From Kingdonia uniflora (Eukaryota > Streptophyta > Magnoliopsida > Ranunculales > Circaeasteraceae), in NCBI GenBank assembly GCA_014058105.1, contig JACGCM010001272.1, forward strand, positions 930,001 through 994,000: a DNA stretch of 64,000 nucleotides, given 5' to 3'. The position numbers and the translations under genes are program-made. This document shows, piece after piece, positions 20,152 through 33,187 of this stretch. A model generated the notes under the pieces. It saw only the letters and a program-made list of their open reading frames with translations. It was not told where the DNA came from and searched no databases. Position 1 is the stretch's first letter; each line of letters opens with the position of its first letter.

Positions 20152-20418
20152 ATGGTGCTTCACACGATAATGATAGATATTGGGAATACTATTGAATTAC
20201 TTTTTCAAAGCACGATTGATCAGATGGGAATAGCCAACAAAGTACAGCCTAGTGACATTGATATCTGTAGATTCAGCAGATCTAAAGAAGAAAGTGTAGG
20301 AAAGATTATACTTCCTATCATGGTAGGACCTGTGACACTCGACGTTGTCTTTTATGTTATTAATACAAAATTTTGTGATTTGGGGATAGTGGGGCGCTGC
20401 TGGTTACACAACATGTGA
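20152..20418 (+). pseudogene. Aspartic protease of Tat copy 1
   Basis: The active-site loop reads IDIGNT where the second copy still reads VDTGSN, so the D-T-G triad is altered. The rest (IELLFQSTIDQM, TLDVVFYVINTK) is well conserved between the copies. Confidence 0.75.
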
Positions 20419-20626
20419 GCTATTCCATACACCTATCATTTGGCGCTACGATTTGAATATCATGGCGGCATATATGAGATCAAAGGAAGTCAGAAGCTCG
20501 CTCGACCATGTAAAAATTTTATCGTCATCGTTTCAGAATCCTCAGAGCCACAACTCACATAGAAATTACAGAAAATAATTATGAAAAATTACATAAAACT
20601 ATACAGTAAACTCTACAGAAAACAAT

Positions 20627-21409
20627 TTGCCAAGCGCAGAAACAACAGAGTACGTCAAAATCAGTGGAGAAAAGCGAGGAATGTACATTGGCACTCTTTT
20701 TCTAATAGCAGAACAAAATGTCCTCATTCAGTTCCTTAAAGACAACAGTGACGTATTTGCTTGGACATTTTACGAAATGTCGGGCATTGATCCCAATCTA
20801 GCTTGCTACAAGCTCAATTTAAAGGATAAAGCCGAAGCTGTTAAACGGAACCAGAGGACCTTAGCACCGAGACTCCGAGAAGAAGTCAATAAAGAGATTG
20901 GCAAACTCATTGAAATTGGCTTTATCAGAAAGGCCAATTACCCAGAATGGATCTCGAACATTATGGTAGTCCCAAAGAAGAATGGTAAGATCAGAGTGTA
21001 CGTAGATTTTATGGACCTCAACAAACATACTCCAAAGGATAGTTTTCTACTTCATATCATAAACCATCTGCTCGATTCTACTGTGGGACACGAACTACTG
21101 TCCATGATGGATACTGCATCAGGATACAATCAAATAACTATGCTACCTGATGACCAAGAAAAGACAGCTTTTATTACAAAACATGGCTTACACTATTATA
21201 AGGTCATGCCTTTCGGTCTCAAGAATGCTGGAGCTACTTATCAACGATTGATGACACAAATGTTCAAAGACCACCTCGGAAAAATGATGGAAGTCTACAT
21301 TGATATGTTGTGTAAAAGTCTTAAAAAGGAGAACCATATTGCAGACTTGCGCACTACTTTTGAAATCCTCCATTTCTACAAGATGAGGCTCAACCCTGAA
21401 AAATGGTAG
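20627..21409 (+). pseudogene. Reverse transcriptase of Tat copy 1 (YIDM)
   Basis: The longest open frame of this element (260 codons). It has the RT blocks PEWISNIMVVPKKNGKIRV, DTASGYNQI and KVMPFGLKNAGATYQRLM. The catalytic box is YIDM (21296-21307) where copy 2 has YIDDM: one Asp codon has been deleted in frame, which should abolish activity although the frame stays open. Confidence 0.88.
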
Positions 21410-22200
21410 TTCGGGGTCCAGTCAGGAAATTTTTTGGGATATTTAATCAGTAAGAGAGGTATAAAAACTGATCCAGATCGAATTCACGCTCTATTGTCTA
21501 TGCCTTCTTCGAAAACAAAGAAAGATGTACAAAAATTATCTGGTAAGATCACCCCAATGAATCATTTTGTTTCAAAATCTTCAGATTAATGTCGATGGTT
21601 GTTCAACTTATTACTTGAACGGACAACAAAACAAAAGTCTAAAAAGGATCTTGAGATCTAGTGGACAACAGAGTGTGAAGCAGTATTTTAGGAGCTCAAA
21701 CTTTACATGGGATCACCACCAGTGATGAGCACACCTAACGAAGGGGAAGAACTCACAATATATCTTGCGGTTATTGAAGAATCTCTAAGTTCTATCCTCA
21801 TTCGACTTGATGGGAAAACAGAAAAACCTGTCTATTTCATCAATAAGACTCTCACTCCTGCAGAATCCCGATAAACCAAGATCGCGAAATTGTTCTTTGT
21901 TTTTGTGTACACATCGCAAAAATTGAGGCAATATTTTCAAGCACACTCAGTTCGAGTGGTAACAAATTACCCTTTACGAGAGATCTTATCCAAACGGGAA
22001 AAGTCCAGACGAGTACAAACATGGTTGGTCACTCTTGGCGAACACGACATCCATTTTGAACTATGGCACTCTAAAAAAGGTCAAGCAGTAGCAGATTTCA
22101 TCGCAGATTTCCCAGTAGAAGATCCTAACTGGGAAGAAGACAGTACAAATAACAATGAGGGATACTTTGAAGAAAAGTTAGACTGGATAACTCAAAAGGG
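21410..22200 (+). pseudogene. RNase H (first) of Tat copy 1
   Basis: Continues from RT: tether region with PSSKTKKDVQKLSGKI, then an RNase H start with TIYLAVIEESLSSILI and the connection KLRQYFQAHSVRVVTNYPLREIL (from 21890). Several in-frame stops. Confidence 0.7.
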
Positions 22201-22560
22201 ATGACATCTTTTAACTGATGGATCTTCTGGACCTGCAGGATCTGGTATCGGAATCGTACTTATCACACCTTCCAATGACAGGATCGAGAAAGCAGTCAGG
22301 CTCAATTTCGAAGCAACCAACAATGAGGCCGAGTATAAAGCAATGATTCACGGTTTAAATATGGCTCTAGAGATTGGAGTCTCCGAGTTATTTGTATACA
22401 CGGATTCTTTACTCATTGTGAAGCATTACTATTGAACTACGCAACAGCAGTAGCCGGCAGAATGAGCAGATTTAAAAGAATTACTATCGAACATTTATCA
22501 CACGAAGAAAATCGACATTCGGACTCTCTCGCATATCTGGCAGGAATACTTGGTACGGAA
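22201..22560 (+). pseudogene. Archaeal-type RNase H (second) of Tat copy 1
   Basis: LTDGSSGPAGSGIGIVL, then NNEAEYKAMIHGL and a YTDS motif: the D, E, D catalytic pattern of the second, archaeal-like RNase H known from the Tat lineage. A stop follows near 22434. Confidence 0.75.
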
Positions 22561-22689
22561 GCGCGTTATCTAAAGATCGAAGTATTATCCACTCCCAACA
22601 TTAATATCGTAAGCTCAAATTCTATCGATACTGGGGGCGTTCAAGAGGATGAGGACGATTGGAGACAACCTTACCTCAAGTATATTGGG

Positions 22690-23823
22690 ACTAAAAACGT
22701 ATTTGACAGCGAACTCCTTACAGATCCCATAGAGAAGAGACGCGTACTTGATAATGCTAAGTGCTACATCGTAGAAAACGATCTCCTTTACAAAATTTCG
22801 GTCACAGGGCCGTACCTCGAATGTTTGTCGAACAAAGAAGCTCAAAAGTTCCTACACGAACTCCATGAAGGGACTTGTGGTTCCCATGCAGCGGGATGAT
22901 TTCTCGCGAATAGAGCTCTTACTCAAGAAGTCTTTTACCCCAAGATGAAAGCTCAAGTCATTTAACTCGCAAACAAATATGACGCCTGCCATAGACATGG
23001 CCCCCAAATTCGAGCTCCGGCCTTGAAGCTCCATTCCCGCAATGTTGTTTGGCCATTTAAAAGATGGATAGAAGTAGTCCCTCTATGTCGCACACGCGAA
23101 AACGAAGTCATCAAATTCATCTGGGAGACCATCATCATCTGATTCGGTTGCCCCCATCTTATCATAATCGACAATGGACCTCAGTTCGTTGGCCCCAGAG
23201 TAGTTGAGTTCCTCAATCAACACAATATCATCTACTCCCCCTCAAATCCATATTACCCTCAAGGAAATGGCCAAACGGAAATCACTAATCAAACTATAGT
23301 AGATGGGATCAAAAAGTACTTGACAGAGAAAAATGATAATTAGGTCCAGGAACTACCGCATGTCCTGTGGGCATATCACACAGTACCTCAGGTATCAACG
23401 GGATGCGCGCCATTCTTACTAGCGTTTGGTATAGAAGCAATCATCCCCACTCTATATCATCACCCAATACGCAACCATACCATGACGGACGAAGAGAATG
23501 AGTACTAGTTGGCATGTAACATGAATTGGATCGAGGAGACTAGAGACAGAACAATAATGAATTTAGGAAGATACCACCAAGCCCTAGCCCGATCTTTCAA
23601 CAAGCGCGTTTGTCACAAAGAGTTCGAAATCAAAGATCTCGTCCTAAGATAAATTCCCAAACACAGAAAAGAAGTAAATGCTAGGAAGCTGTCCAAAAAT
23701 TGGGAAGGTCTTTTTATTATTACTGGAAAAAGCAGTTTTGGGTTTTACGATCTTGCCACTGAACGTGGAGATCGAATCCCCAATCCTTGGAACACAAGGA
23801 GATTGAAATTGTATTGCAGGTAA
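22690..23823 (+). pseudogene. Integrase of Tat copy 1
   Basis: HHCC zinc region (LHELHEGTCGSHAAG), then a core in which about 83 bp carrying the first catalytic Asp are deleted at 23066-23070; the ends share ATGG in copy 2. The second Asp (IDNGPQFVG) and the Glu (NGQTEITN) remain. The tail reads IPNPWNTRRLKLY to 23823. Stops in several places. Confidence 0.82.
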
Positions 23824-24064
23824 AAGATCTATCACAGTGTACTTTTCTACAAATCAATCTATCATTTTGTATAGCGATCTTACATCAATAAAAGATTTAT
23901 GTTCGATCCCCATACATCTGAGTACTTTCTACTATTTTATACAGTACTCTATCTAACACATTCATCGTACGTCAATCTTACACCAATAAAATACTTGTAT
24001 TCGATTTTCATACATTATAATATTTTTCTAATATATCCAACAAGTACTTCTATATTCAGGTTAC

Positions 24065-24255
24065 ATATCATTTGTTGTTTTTGTCAAACTGATCATCTAT
24101 TACATTACAGATTGTTTGTTGCTTTGGCCAAACTGATCATCTATTCCATTACAGATCGTTTGTTATTTTGGCAAAATTGATCATCTATTACATTACAAAT
24201 CGTTTGTTGTTTCGGCCAAACCGATCACCTATTACATTACGAATCATTTATCAAC
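24065..24255 (+). repeat. 44-bp tandem repeat after pol, about four copies
   Basis: gatcatctatt anchors at 24091, 24135, 24179 and 24223, each 44 bases apart. The unit includes acattacagatcgtttgttg. It lies between integrase and the antisense gene. Confidence 0.88.
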
Positions 24256-24438
24256 AGATGTTCCTCTACGTTTGTTGCCTCAACAATCATCTACTATACG
24301 ATAACTTTTGAGACCATCCTATACAACAGCTGTTCGACTGATACAGTATCATTGACTTATTGAAAGGTTAGTTCATATCACTAATCTAGACATTTCTACG
24401 TTCATACATTCAATGCGTTAATATATAGAGCACAATCG

Positions 24439-27400
24439 TTACCCCTCACTAGAGCTATCACTCAAGCCATCACCTATATTAGAAGGTCCCGTAACGTCAG
24501 TGTACAGCCGTTGATGCACAAACTCTGGCATTTTCCCCATAGCGATCTTCTTTCCATCTCTAACCATACTTTGTCTCTGAACTCCAATTTTGGCTACCAT
24601 AAGACCTTGATACTCAGACCGTATTGCCTCCATGTCACACTGCGTACTTTTCCCAACTACAACATCTTATACCATTTTGCTTTCTTCTTCCAATATCTTG
24701 AACTCTGATACAAAGAATGAAATCATCGCTATCATATCTCTCTCATACACATCACCTGCTTCAGTCTTCACCTATTTAAACAGAATAAACTCACTAAGTT
24801 TACTTTGAGCTTCTTTCAATAAAAAATTTAAATGATCGCAGTACGTCTCTACTCATCGTTTTTCACCCAGCACAACAGAATTCTGAGACTCCAACAATGT
24901 CATGAACTCATCCATATAATAAATCAAGGATATTGACCCATCAAGTTCAGCTTCATGATGCTCCCATTCTTCCCTTTTCTCGTCAAGACGTATCTCCGCC
25001 TACAGTAAGTCAACATCTAACTTCGTATTTGCATCACACATTTTCGCATTCTCATCCAAGTGCTCTATGGTATTTAACTTCAACCCCTGTACAGTATGCT
25101 CTAGAGTCACTACTTTGTTCAAGCCGCATTTATGTTTTTGTTCTGCCTATTACGGGCATTTTGCATCTTCTTTATAAAACCATCAACAACTAGCCACAAG
25201 ACTTCGTACTTAGAAGCTCGAGCTTGCATATCAGCTACCTCCGCTTCAAGAACATTTACTTGGAAATGTAAGTCTTTCACATTCTTACCTTCCTCTTCTA
25301 ATTCTGCTAGTAGTTCTGAAATACGAACTCGAGCAGATGTCAACTCCATTCCCTGCTGGCTCGCCTGTTTCGAGCCACCTGTAAGTCCAACCTCTTTCTT
25401 TCTTATAATTTCCCTTAACTCTTTTATCTTTCTCAGTCCATTGGCTATATTTACATTTTTTTTCTATAGTTCCTCGGACAAGCGAGCTCATACATCTTGC
25501 TCTTTTGCAACCTCCATCTTTGTTCTTTCTTCTGACTCTATAACACCTTTTAGTACGATCTGACTCGAACTTAGCTCAGTATTTAGTTATTCGTTTCGGA
25601 TGCGTAACGCGTCACACTGGCCTTGAATGACTATCACTTTCACCTGACATCACAGTTTATATTTGTAATAGTTCGATTATACCAATAGATTACATATCAC
25701 AGTCAACAAGTTTAAATCAAGAACATGGTATCTGGATAATATCGATGTACTGTTCCGTACATCATCACAGAAAACAAATTTCATTTAAAATCAACAACAG
25801 TATACAACGATCTAACACATATGCAGGGTCGGTAAAAGAAAAAATGAGACTACCCTATCTTCGACTCTTCAAGAAATGAGAAGACTGCCCTATATCTCTC
25901 GAACTCTTTCTATTCATTACTTGCACATCTATCGGGGTGGTAAAGATTACCACCTCCTACTGACGTTGTTTACACCGTGATTGGGGTATCAGATTTTCAA
26001 CCTCCTCCTCACCATCTTCTGATGACAGTTCCCTCGACCTCAGAATAGGTTTGTCACCAACAATTTCTCTATCACCGTTGGTAAACCACATATTCTCAAT
26101 TTTGGCATTCTCTGCATCAAAATCTTTCCCGCATCCCATCATGAACTTTCTAAATTTGTTCTTTACCCTACACAGTTCTCCCGTATAAAAATTAATAGCA
26201 CTGTCTATATGATGCTCATGTTCTGTTCGAGCAGCGGCTTATGCTCGGGACAGATATAAATGATCCTTTAATATCATTTGCGCTTTGTGAAGCCGTTGAC
26301 GCGTGTCTTTCTGTAATGTGCCTAAAGCCCTCAAATCTACTTCTACCTTCATTCAAACAGCCACTTCTTTTGATAACCGTATTTCTAAAGACATTTTTTG
26401 ATCCACGTGTTATAATAACTCAGCCTATAACCCCTTTAATTTACCTTATAATCACTTGAACCTCTATTTTCCCTTTCCTTATCATGAAAAGTATAATTCT
26501 CATGGCCCTCCGATCCTACATAAAGCCAAACGCATCAGATAAAGGTTTTATATCTCCCCATACAACAGACATACCAGCTCGAGCGGAATACTTTCTTGCC
26601 TCTAAACTATGACGATTGCGTACTTCTTGAGCTAAAAACATAACTCGAGTTGGGTTCGGAACTGCACATTTCTCCTTCAAAAGCTCTAGATAAGCTTTTT
26701 TTAACCCTCATTTACTATTTACTTCAACTTCAAAATACAATGTCAGAGCTATTAACATACTTTGACACCTAGCCTTATCACTCAGGTCATTAAAACAGGT
26801 CAACTCTTTTGGTTTCCGATCTAATACCCCCCTTTCCTCTTCCTTTCTCAACACCTCATCTCTTTTTATTTTTATTTTAGCATATCTACATTGAAGATCA
26901 TATAGCTCTTTAAAAGTTTTTTCTGAATTCAGCTTAAATTGCTTTCTCTTATATTCAGTTTTATTAAGTACCTCTTAAATACGAGCCACGAAATCCCTCA
27001 CTCTACTCAATGACCTTTCCAGTTCGGAATTAGTTTTTCTCAATCGTTATATCTCTTGCACAGAGTACAAATATTTTGTTATAATATAGACATCCAAAAC
27101 AAAAATGGTTTAAATCATCACTCCAACTTCAGCAAATACGAAGTATTATCACTTTGGTATCACATGAACTGCATCAAATCAAGAATGAAATACCACATAA
27201 GGTTTAGAGATTCTTCCTGGTTTCTACCTCAGATGGAAGATCCAATGTTTGCTCAACCAGCTGACTCAGACCAACACTTTCAGAAGAAGGATTCAATATT
27301 TTTTCAGCTACTCGGACTGGTTCAACACTTTCTAATGGAAACTCTAACACCTTCTCTAGAGAAATACCAGTGTCCACCATCACTGCCTTTGAAACCTCTG

Positions 27401-29317
27401 AAGGAAACTCAATTTCCTTGTATCTTCCAACCCGACCTAGTTCCACATCAGCTGGGCTCAATCCAAAATCATTGTAGGATTGGATGAAGTTATTTTGTTC
27501 CACTTTAAGGACCTCAACCGATTTTCACATCACATCATCATGCGCCACCAGATATGAGTATTTTGTTGCGAGCTTTACAGCTGTTTTAGCCTCTTCAGCT
27601 CTTTGTTCCTTCTCCAGCTTGACCTCAGCTTCGAGCTCCTTTACACGAGCAGATTGATCTTCGAACTCCTTCAAGCGAGTAGATTGAACTTTGAGCCTCG
27701 CTGCAAGAGCCCCAAACTCTTGGCTCTTCTTTTCCAAACACTTTTTCGCCCTCTTCAGCAGCATTGGGAGCTGCCAGTACAAGCATACAAAGTCAAAATC
27801 AACACAACAGTTCTCAGTCTGAATATAAAAATAATTAAGGACTTAAAAATAAAGTACCGCATAAGTATGTTCGTAATACTCCGTATCGAGCTGTTCCAGA
27901 TACATCTTAGCCATCAAGCAGTATTTCAGCTTCAGCTCTACCATCTTAGCTAAGGCGTGAGGTTTAGTTCGATAACTATCCTCTTCCTCATGCCTTTTTC
28001 TTTTCAGCGAGGACTTCTCGACCTCAACAGGAGAAACTTTAAGTTTCTCAGCCACATCGCCAGATATAGACTTCGCGATCTCTTGTGCCGTGGCTGCCCC
28101 TCGGTGACAGAAGCACTCTACCGAGCTGGCCTCACGGGCCGTCGAATATTCAGCTTCGTGCTCTGAGATACAGGAGGTGGAACACTAAGAACAACAGTAA
28201 CAGTCAAGACAGTTTTTACCTCAGCCACCGCTCGTTTCTCCTGAGCTCGCTGAACTTTGAGAACAGCAGAACCTACCCCTTTATCTCTACGGATACCCAA
28301 CTCACTGAGTACCTATTTTAGCTCATCCGGATCTCGAGCGACACAGTCGAACGGGCTGGTCTTGTCCGGAGTAGATAAAGGCTTGGGCTCTGTCAAAATA
28401 AGGAAGACAACATTAAGTACCAGATCGAAGATAAGTTATTGTTTATTTGAAGATTGGTCAACATTACTTACTTGGATTATAATATCTATGGTCCAGTTTG
28501 AGCGCCGGTTTATCTGGAATCTGCATACAATTATCCTCTACCCATACAAGGTGGTTGTTCCATGGTCTACCTATAGATTCAAAATTAATTTTTTTTGGCC
28601 TAGCTAAATCACTATACAGGTAACCACTACTTCGACCTTCGACATATTTCTATTTATAAAACTTCATCACATCTTCAGTTTCGAACTGCTTCGCAGTCCC
28701 TTCATTCCTCCATTTTTCATTCAGTATTTCACATACCATCATAATTTCATAAACATTTCCATTTAACTGGGCAGGGAAATACTGTAAAACATTCATAACC
28801 CCTTTCTAAAATAAGGTCAGAGGAATTCTAAGGCCATATACGACCTAATTTAAAAAAAACAAAAACCCATCCCTAGAGCCTGATAGCCTGAGACTATTAT
28901 AATATGAGAGATTAACCCCCTCACCAATCCCTCTATCCTTATTCCACTTCACTAAGCATAGGACTTGGTAGTATACAACCTCTTCCCCTTTACCGGGGAT
29001 ATAGGCTCTGAACCATAAACCTTGCTCCTCCACATAACTTCCCCATTCTCCCTGCAACTTCTTTTTATGCTTCAAGTATTCTTTCCCTACATCTACCCCC
29101 TCTGGGTATATCACAAGGACTTTTCCTTCTCTGATCTATCCCCCTTTTCTATCACCTCCTCAACCTTACTGGGTTCCCCACCCTGTATGCTTCTCTCTCC
29201 ACTGTTTACAATTTCCTCCATCATACTACACTCGTCCCCCCTCCCTGACGACGACATCTCCTCGGAACTGGATGATAATACAAATTTACTGGTGGGAATA
29301 CTGGGTTTAGAACGCAT
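24439..29317 (-). pseudogene. Antisense spliced coiled-coil gene of Tat copy 1
   Basis: Minus strand, convergent with pol. From 29317: an acidic Ser-rich start, a central part (FRAYIPGKGEEVVYYQ; ARPKKINFESIGRPW) that resembles the plant 'putative gypsy type transposon' domain as I remember it, then ELGIRRDKGVGSAVLKVQ, coiled coils (LKEFEDQSARVKELEAEV), DFGLSPADVELGRVGRY, LQCRYAKIKIKRDEVL and KIENMWFTNG. Introns 28390-28471 and 27771-27857 are GT-AG and keep phase. The same motifs and intron positions occur in the second Tat element. Several stops (for example after DDVM) mean this copy is broken. Function unknown. Confidence 0.72.
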
Positions 29318-30364
29318 ATCAAACTTACATATACATAATTTTATTTTATTTTGTCATTTTCTCTGCATTACATACAGACAAAACAAACTCACCTTCTACC
29401 CAGTCAACACGTCTATTTTACAAATTCCCAAACCAAAAGCAAAAATCAATCATTTCAAATTTCCCCCTTCTTCCCCAAATACATATTTTCTTCCTCTAAC
29501 AGTCTATTTATATACCTAAAATCATATCCTCCATTTTTATTCAAACATCCCAAAACCCCAACATTATCAGATACACATATCAAACTGGTTACTACACATC
29601 TCACACATATTACTACAGATATCATCCAAATTATAAAACAAATCAACCAGACAGAGCTTTATATTACCAATCTGAACTTGAAGAACAACAATCCTCTACT
29701 TTTCCCAGACGTCTTTTCGAGAATGAATGCTCTCGTCGCTTCTCAGACAATTTTCTATCACCTGATGAAGATTTCCTTCTCAAACCACACTCAGTGCTCA
29801 AACGTTTCCTCTCCTTGGAAATAAGATTAACACCACTTTTTTTTCTCTGAAACTGTAGACAATTTATGAGGGAGAAAGAGGTGTATTTTTATACTCTCCC
29901 TCGGTTTGTGAAACGATAGCTCATTCAGACACGTGTCAGTCACCCCTACTGTCTTTGCAGGTACATATGTTCGGTTAAAGGCACCATCATGACTTCTGTG
30001 ATAATGTCTACCGTCATCACGTCTGTCCCTATTGTTTGCCATTATACAATTCTACACTTCTTCCCTAAACACAGTACAAACGACCAATCACCATACTTTT
30101 ATACCCTACCAAGATTGTACAACTTTCCTAAAACAGATCAATATTCAAAAATTTGAAGATATCAATACAGTTGTTAAAATCCTACAGCTGTCTCCCACAA
30201 TATCAGTACACAAAGTGTAAAACATAATACTTTATTTTTATTATTCAATAAGATCAAGACATCACATATTTTAATCTCTCAAGATCACTCATATTACATT
30301 TTCAAATCCAACCACTGAATACTCTCACAATAGATTACTTATTACGAGCTCCCAGGCTTCGAGC

Positions 30365-30733
30365 TTACCGAGCTCCCCAGTTACATCTAAAGCAATCCCG
30401 ATGGTTCAGTTCCCCACACAAAATTATTTTTCCATTTGCTACCCTTGTATCCTCTTCAACGATCTTGTCACATGCGAGCAGTCGAACAGTCAGTTCTCGC
30501 ACCGTGGTACTTAACAATGACCTCTGAAACACGTCGTACCAGAAAATTTGATCATACTCTATACGCTTCCCTTCCTCGTCTAGCCCGGTAAGATTCAATG
30601 GCCATTCCGGTAGCACAACATCATACAGCAATCGACGAAAGTATCTCTAACAAAGTTCAGCGACCTTGAGATGAAACCAACCGTCTGCTGCATATTGAAC
30701 ACGCTGAGCATGCTGAGCACGAGTCCTCACCAT
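30365..30733 (-). pseudogene. Small antisense ORF of Tat copy 1
   Basis: Starts MVRTRAQHAQRVQYAADGWF. One in-frame stop (tag after VAELC), then open to 30365 (LPEWPLNLTGLDEEGKRIEY...). About 122 residues, no recognised domain. It lies between the 3' LTR and the spliced antisense gene, on the same strand, and might be its upstream exon or a separate gene. Confidence 0.4.
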
Positions 30734-31692
30734 GGTTAGTCACACTACCTCCAGAGCAAAGTGATCCCTGCAGAAAATACAAATCATAACAACCAAGATT
30801 CATGATTTTATAGCCGCCAGGAAGATCTTTGCAAATATCACCCTACTGATTTGGCCGAAGGATATATTGATCAAAGCAAATTCGCGGAACAACAGAATAT
30901 CAACAACAAATGCAGGATATTGTGACAGGTCATTCTTTCCATAGTCTAAAATATCTCCTCAGATTTTGTACGAGCAAATATAATAATTGCAACATACAAG
31001 ATCACGCAGATCCAGCAGTAGCACCTACAGATCAATGTCCACCCTTTTCTCGCAGTTTGAAACACAATGTCATCCAGTTCGAGTACAAAGATCGCAAACA
31101 ACAATATCTAATTACTTCCTCGGCCTCCTATCTTTTCAACCTTAGCTACACTTTCCATTTACTCTCATACACACAGAGCTCCTTACAGCTCGATTTCCCT
31201 ATCATACCCCATGATCCTTAACTCCTATTTTACAAACAACAAACTACATAGACAAGTTCGTGACAAAAAATCATGACCCCAAAGCGAAGATATTACATTA
31301 AGTTTAAAATTTTCTTGCAGGATATTTTACATAACAAAATTACATCACAAAGTTACAGTTATAATTATTTTTCAGGAATTAGTAGAGAAGATGATGAAAA
31401 ACTGAAGAAACTTCCAAACCCTGATCCCATGCTACAAGATCCGGGAAACAGCCAGAACTAAAAATCAGAGATGAAATATCTTCTTCATAGCCAAAATCTA
31501 TGGTCGATAGAAGAAAATGATCATCTGCATCCTCCCACATCTTTGACCATAACCCCCACCTCCTTGTATGCTAGAGACAAACGAAAGGCCTCATTTCTTT
31601 AACAAGACCCACTCATTAGAAGGGTACCGACAAGACTCCCTCGGGCGAAAGCCTGCCGCTTTATCTTCGGTTATCACAACCTCCTCCGCTAG

Positions 31693-31962
31693 CTACCGAA
31701 TACCATTGCGGCGCTCCGCCTCAGATGTCAGCAGATAATGGAAGCGAACCATCTGATAATAATCGTCCCCCGCCTCCATCACTTCTTCATATGGCATATG
31801 ATGGTAGGTAGGAGATATAGGAATTGGCATTGGCAGATGCAGAGGTTGGTATCCAAAGTATCGGATACGTAATTTCTCCATCTTTCTACAAATTCTAGAC
31901 TCCCGAGATTGGTTCATGGTAGTCACCATACTCTCACCATTCAAGTTCTTCATAACAGTCAA
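31693..31962 (-). CDS. Unidentified short antisense ORF near the 3' LTR
   Basis: 89 codons, no stop (MTVMKNLNGESMVTTMNQ...). Weakly basic, with a Pro/Ile-rich middle (LPMPIPISPTY). No family recognised. It is the most upstream open frame on the antisense strand; no counterpart is visible because the second element runs off the window. Confidence 0.25.
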   Translation of the reverse strand: MTVMKNLNGESMVTTMNQSRESRICRKMEKLRIRYFGYQPLHLPMPIPISPTYHHMPYEEVMEAGDDYYQMVRFHYLLTSEAERRNGIR

Positions 31963-32262
31963 GAATGGAAAAGAAGAGAGTCAGAGATGAAGACTTGGCT
32001 CCTCACTCCCACTTCTGAACGCCTTTTATACTATGATCAGCATTTAAAGCAGACTCTTCAGATTCTTAAAGTCGGCAAGATTCCCCATAAAATATCATTG
32101 ACTAGAACCATTGGTTCTAAGGAATCCAAAAGACACCGGCCGATATTCATAAATTTACATTGGAGATGATTCCCAGATATTAATTGCAACATTAATGACA
32201 CTTCTCAACCAACACCACTCGCCCACCATACGTCTTATACTGTTGGCTGAAGGGGGGCGGTT

Positions 32263-32380
32263 GTAGTGGCTTATTCCGTATCTCAAACTAGATACAAACT
32301 TTCAATCTCACCAACAGAGTACGTGGCACAGAAAGAATCAAGACAGCAACGTCAGGAAGCAAATATAGCACAAATTTTTT
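32263..32380 (+). repeat. Extra truncated LTR start before the 3' LTR
   Basis: tgtagtggcttattccgtat follows a polypurine tract (gaaggggggcgg) and resembles the LTR start tgtaataacttatttcgtat at 32433. The segment aaccaacaccactcg occurs at both 32206 and 32380, so the LTR edge and its upstream flank are partly duplicated. Confidence 0.65.
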
Positions 32381-32432
32381 AACCAACACCACTCGTCCAT
32401 GAGGCTCCTCGTGCTATTGCTTGAAAGCGTCT

Positions 32433-32999
32433 TGTAATAACTTATTTCGTATCTCGGACTCAAAGCCTCATCCTTGACCTCATCAGCATACAGAAAATAC
32501 TACCAAAATCATATTCAATAGTCCTCAGTTCGAGTTGACGCTTTTGACCTCCACATCAGCAGTTCAATTTACGCAAATGTATAGTCATCAATAGAGCCGT
32601 TGTACAACAACAGAGGTCAGAACGTTACATCATCTGGTCAAAGAATATCTTACATCTATTTTCTAACGTCCACCATTAAGAATCTTAATGGCCATCAAAC
32701 GGTCAAATTATAAGACATATAAATAGGACAAGAGAACTACAGATTCAGGACAGGCAATTCCATACAGAAGAATCCTTACTCCAAAATTCTAGATACTCTG
32801 AGTGCTCATGGTAATAAGTTAGCAACTTCAATAAGATTATCTTCTCTTTCTTAAAATCCTCAGGAGAAGTCATGGTTTTTAACCTATTCAAAGGTTTTCC
32901 ACACTAAATTATCTTGTTGATTGTTGTTTACTCTTCTTAAGCGCTCTAGACACTTTTGGTGTAAAGGCTAAGTCTGAATTCGAGAATTAGACTATTACA
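32433..32999 (+). repeat. 3' LTR of Tat copy 1
   Basis: 567 bp, starts tgtaata and ends tattaca; TATA box tataaatagg at 32718-32727. It is followed by ACATT, the target duplication. Confidence 0.93.
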
Positions 33000-33187
33000 A
33001 CATTCATTGAAGAAAAAAAACACCCGTTTATTAATTTTTAGAGGAAATGTGAGGGGGACATAAAACCTTACCTCTCTACAACTTGAAAAAAAAAAAAAAA
33101 AAATACATAAAGTACTCATTTAGCCTCATGTCAAAATAATAAGGAGGGGGACCTAAACCGTACCTCTTTAAACAAAAATAACTAAGT

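Larger units (their letters stand above)
17736..32999 (+). mobile_element. Tat-lineage Ty3/gypsy LTR retrotransposon, copy 1
   Basis: 15.26 kb, complete with both LTRs and target duplication ACATT (17731-17735 and 33000-33004), inserted into the hAT element. It has gag, protease, RT, RNase H, a second archaeal-type RNase H and integrase over 18375-23823. A non-pol region of about 8.6 kb follows, holding a minus-strand gene. Double RNase H and a long 3' region are Tat hallmarks. All sense ORFs carry stops. The LTRs differ visibly (roughly one base in eleven by eye), so it is an old insertion. Confidence 0.93.

Noticed and set aside
21188..21373. Minus-strand frames opposite RT and integrase (also 23644-23835, 55041-55358, 56717-56962)
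   Set aside because: Shadows of the sense pol domains; unlike the antisense gene downstream they share no independent motif between the two copies.
24065..24255. CRISPR-like regular repeat
   Set aside because: It is a head-to-tail 44-bp tandem repeat without unique spacers in a plant retrotransposon.
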